DNA of 64,000 bases from Chitinophaga niastensis (GTDB lineage Bacteria; Bacteroidota; Bacteroidia; Chitinophagales; Chitinophagaceae), in NCBI RefSeq assembly GCF_003014755.1, contig NZ_PYAW01000002.1, positions 496,001 to 560,000 of the forward strand. The letters are read 5' to 3'. The position numbers and the translations under genes were made by a program. Each line of letters opens with the position of its first letter. Positions within the stretch are counted from its first letter, which is position 1. The notes beneath the pieces were generated by a model. That model did no database searches. It was not told where the DNA came from and saw only the letters and a list, made by a program, of their open reading frames with translations. Positions 62,901-64,000 of this stretch are shown here, one piece after another.

Positions 62901-63108
62901 CTTTAATGACAACAGTTACGCCGGGAAGAGGGTTGCCGGAGTTGTCTTTTACAGTACCATGCACTTCCCGTTGCTGAAAGTTGGAATGCCATACACTGGA
63001 ATGGGCAGCTTCTGCAGCAACAGCAGCAAAAGCGTTCTCCGTCAGCATGGTGCTCAGCACCAGTCCGGTGGCAACGCATGCTTTCATGAGGCGTAGGTTT
63101 TTTTTCAT
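59983..63108 (-). CDS. SusC/RagA-family TonB-linked outer-membrane transporter
   Basis: A 1041-residue protein with a signal peptide (MKKNLRLMKACVATGLVLS), an N-terminal carboxypeptidase-D-like domain (VHGTVKDNSGNPLPGVTVVIKGSSKGTQANSEGKF), a plug domain (VRITIRG-like VTIRGNSSLSYNNQPLYVVNGIPL) and a 22-strand barrel ending in LNLNVKF. The family brings large nutrients across the outer membrane with TonB energy. ATG at 63108 is chosen; the frame extends upstream without a better signal. It forms an operon with the SusD gene. Confidence 0.95.
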   Translation of the reverse strand: MKKNLRLMKACVATGLVLSTMLTENAFAAVAAEAAHSSVWHSNFQQREVHGTVKDNSGNPLPGVTVVIKGSSKGTQANSEGKFNVAAKAGDVLVFSFIGYAVQEVKVGTSDEVNVILKESATGLNELVVTALGIKKEEKSIGYAMTKVKGSDFTQAREINVANALVGKVAGVNSSTPATGPGGSSRVTIRGNSSLSYNNQPLYVVNGIPLNNDNQGNPGQYGGADYGDGISSINPDDIEDMTVLKGGAAAALYGQRGINGVILITTKSGKSRKGIGIEVNSNYSMDQVHDYRDFQNVYGQGTQGARPTDAKSGKSTGLQSWGEKLDGKPAYYFDGSQHPYVAQSQHNFKDFYKTGSTITNTVAFSGGNDNTTFRVSLGDLRNKSVYPNADYKRSNANIDLGFKLNNKWSGQANLSYVKERANRTNVSDAPGNGNFAIMFLPPNVRANMLAPGYDPITGKETEFNDNQYNTNPYFAATKFTNYTNKDRVLGMASLRYQALDWLYVQGRVTNDFFSFNAQSIWPTGTAFKPTGKLNQDLTRNMNELNTDIMLGINKKLARDINFGFTAGGNFMRQEGKSIDINADGLAYQNVYNPATASNKNVTISQPLKEIHSVYGSAELSYKSTVFLNLTDRNDWSSTLPTANNSYNYPSINASYVFSETLKLPWLDFGKIRAGYSSVGGDAQIFATNFYYSALGSVNGSPISDLPVEIPNAKLEPLKVKESEIGAQLGFLKNRISVDFAVYNKQTLNDIVASTISITSGFERRVLNVGKIENKGFELLVTVVPVKTQNITWTSSFNYTKNNNKVLALAPGIPDMQVDISRTGNAFIKHVVGLPVSQVMAFDYMKDDKGNLILNADGLPQAASALTAMGTGVAPVSGGWSNEINYKRFGLSFLIDFKHGAVLYSGTNAIAYSLGLQKETLVGRDGGVTVKGVDGSGKEVTKTVSAQTYYGALSGISSLQVYNADFIKFRSVSLTYNFPGSAFNNKIAGLGLSLVARNLFYISKHTPNVDPESSYNNGNAQGLEYGVVPTTSSIGLNLNVKF

Positions 63109-63475
63109 ACTTGCCTTTTTGAATTTTGATTGATAAAATAAATAAGAACACACTGAAGTACAAGCGGACAGCTGTGATGATAAGTGAACTATTATTTCTA
63201 AGCTAGACTCTCTTCCAGATTGAATTACAGCTAAACAAGTACCGGGATATTTTTTTGTTTATTCGTGAATATTATACAATGAGTTTTTGATTGGTCGCTT
63301 AGAAGTAGTCGTGCGATGAGAAGAGAGGTACCATCCGAAAAATAAATTTCTGTGAATTTTTTTTCAGATAGATATAGATAAGGAGCGTATAGTAACTCAT
63401 GAAAATAAAAATGCCGGTCCTCAACAGGACCGGCCTCTTTTATGCACGCGATTCAAAAATAAAAATTTGAATAGA
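63109..63475. other. Intergenic region between SusC-like gene and upstream SusD-like gene
   Basis: No gene is seen in these 367 bases. The part near 63108 should hold the SusC promoter, but I find no clean TAnnTTTG on the minus strand. The part near 63413-63434 holds the terminator of the upstream SusD-like gene. Confidence 0.7.
63413..63434 (-). terminator. Terminator of the upstream SusD-like gene
   Basis: GCCGGTCC, loop TCAACA, GGACCGGC forms an 8-bp perfect stem. Read on the minus strand it is followed by ATTTTTATTTT; on the plus strand by CTCTTTT. The stem is nearly the same as that at 58242, so the two nutrient-uptake loci share terminator sequence. Confidence 0.8.
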
Positions 63476-64000
63476 CTATTTTTTCGGGTCCCACCAGAGG
63501 TGAGTACCACCTACATCTTTTGGTTCACTTAAAGTAGCAATGGCTTTCTGAACAGCAGCACCGTTAGAAGCATATTCATTGCTTGGGAAAAATACCCTGC
63601 GCACGAAATCGGTAGTACTGATAGTATTGTTACTGTTGTTTATTACAACAGGAAACAGTTTAGGATAACCGGTTCTACGGAATTCAGACCATGCTTCTTC
63701 GCCTTCCGGATACATAGCAATCCATTTCTGGGTAATGATACGTTCCAGTTTCACTTCCGTTGCAGCAGCAGCATCCCACTTAATGGTAATTGTGCTGAGA
63801 TACGGAGAGCCGGTAGGAATATCATTCTGTTTGGCAGTAATTGCTTTAGGATCTAAGTAAGGCGCAGGTGTTGCAGTATTGTTGTTATAATATGTAGCTG
63901 CACTACCCAGGTTATACTGATCAAAAGATGCCTGAATACCTGACTGGTAGTTTGTTTGTGCATCACCTGCATTAGCCCAGTTACGTAATGCTGCTTCAGC
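63476..64000 (-). CDS. SusD-family lipoprotein, 3' part (5' end outside the window)
   Basis: The frame is open on the minus strand from the last base of the window to the stop at 63476, giving 174 codons of C-terminal sequence. It contains ALRNWANAGDAQTNYQSGI, ITIKWDAAAATEVKLERIITQKW and the SusD-like block GEEAWSEFRRTGYPKLFPV, and ends LWWDPKK. Its order, upstream of and in the same direction as the SusC-like gene, suggests it belongs to another SusCD pair whose SusC lies beyond the window. Confidence 0.9.
   Translation of the reverse strand, partial: AEAALRNWANAGDAQTNYQSGIQASFDQYNLGSAATYYNNNTATPAPYLDPKAITAKQNDIPTGSPYLSTITIKWDAAAATEVKLERIITQKWIAMYPEGEEAWSEFRRTGYPKLFPVVINNSNNTISTTDFVRRVFFPSNEYASNGAAVQKAIATLSEPKDVGGTHLWWDPKK

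Noticed and set aside
63109..63412. Hidden gene in the longest intergenic stretch
   Set aside because: No frame with a plausible start and coding character was seen; the region fits a promoter and leader for the SusC-like gene.

Overview
The window comes from a Bacteroidota chromosome, most likely a Chitinophaga-like member of the Chitinophagaceae. The evidence is SusC/SusD pairs, DUF4369-TlpA thioredoxins, a BlaI/M56 pair, DUF4270, DUF4907 and DUF6702 proteins, Bacteroidota-type promoters (TTTG, 18-19 bases, TAnnTTTG) and a large flexirubin-type pigment cluster. About 57 protein genes are supported, most on the plus strand. No rRNA, tRNA, CRISPR array, insertion sequence or prophage was seen.

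Layout. 1-3571: end of trpA, then hisH, a GNAT-hisA fusion, hisF and hisIE, tightly spaced. 3841-6135: two tandem secreted thioredoxin-like proteins. 6302-8337: a BlaI-type repressor and an M56 (BlaR1-like) membrane protease, behind a promoter with two dyads. 8463-11613: a DsbA-family protein, a formylglycine-generating-enzyme-like lipoprotein on the minus strand and a GH1 glycosidase. 11785-15944: an outer-membrane barrel and DUF4270 lipoprotein (minus) facing a kelch lipoprotein and DUF4907 protein (plus). 16152-18151: a LytS/LytR-type two-component pair. 18337-26649: housekeeping genes (cysteine desulfurase, GlmM, LtaS-like transferase, methyltransferase, PAP2, ZIP transporter, CNNM/CorC-like protein).

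26797-52789 is the main attraction: about 24 genes matching an aryl-polyene/flexirubin pathway. A tyrosine ammonia-lyase would make 4-coumarate and a PaaK-like ligase would load it on an acyl carrier protein. Ketosynthases (three with intact Cys-His-His, one chain-length-factor-like, one short fragment-like), a ketoreductase and two hotdog dehydratases would build the polyene. A methyltransferase and a flavin halogenase-like enzyme would decorate it. Acyltransferases, a LolA-like carrier, a lipoprotein, a glycosyltransferase and a three-domain MMPL-acyltransferase-methyltransferase protein would assemble or move it in the envelope; AcpS would activate the carriers. No dialkylresorcinol (DarA/DarB) genes are seen, so the second half of a classical flexirubin would have to be encoded elsewhere.

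52899-64000: a HigBA toxin-antitoxin pair with a perfect 15-bp dyad, a DUF6702/HupE divergent pair, an M1 peptidase, an esterase, a SusC/SusD pair and the end of a second SusD.

A second layer is a set of intergenic palindromes, several built from short tandem units (GAATTAC-, AGCTTTT- and CTGATT-like). At least nine lie in this window, mostly just 3' of genes, and five of them contribute the stop codon of the adjacent gene. Two copies share a conserved loop and show a compensatory arm change, the best candidate here for something under-described.
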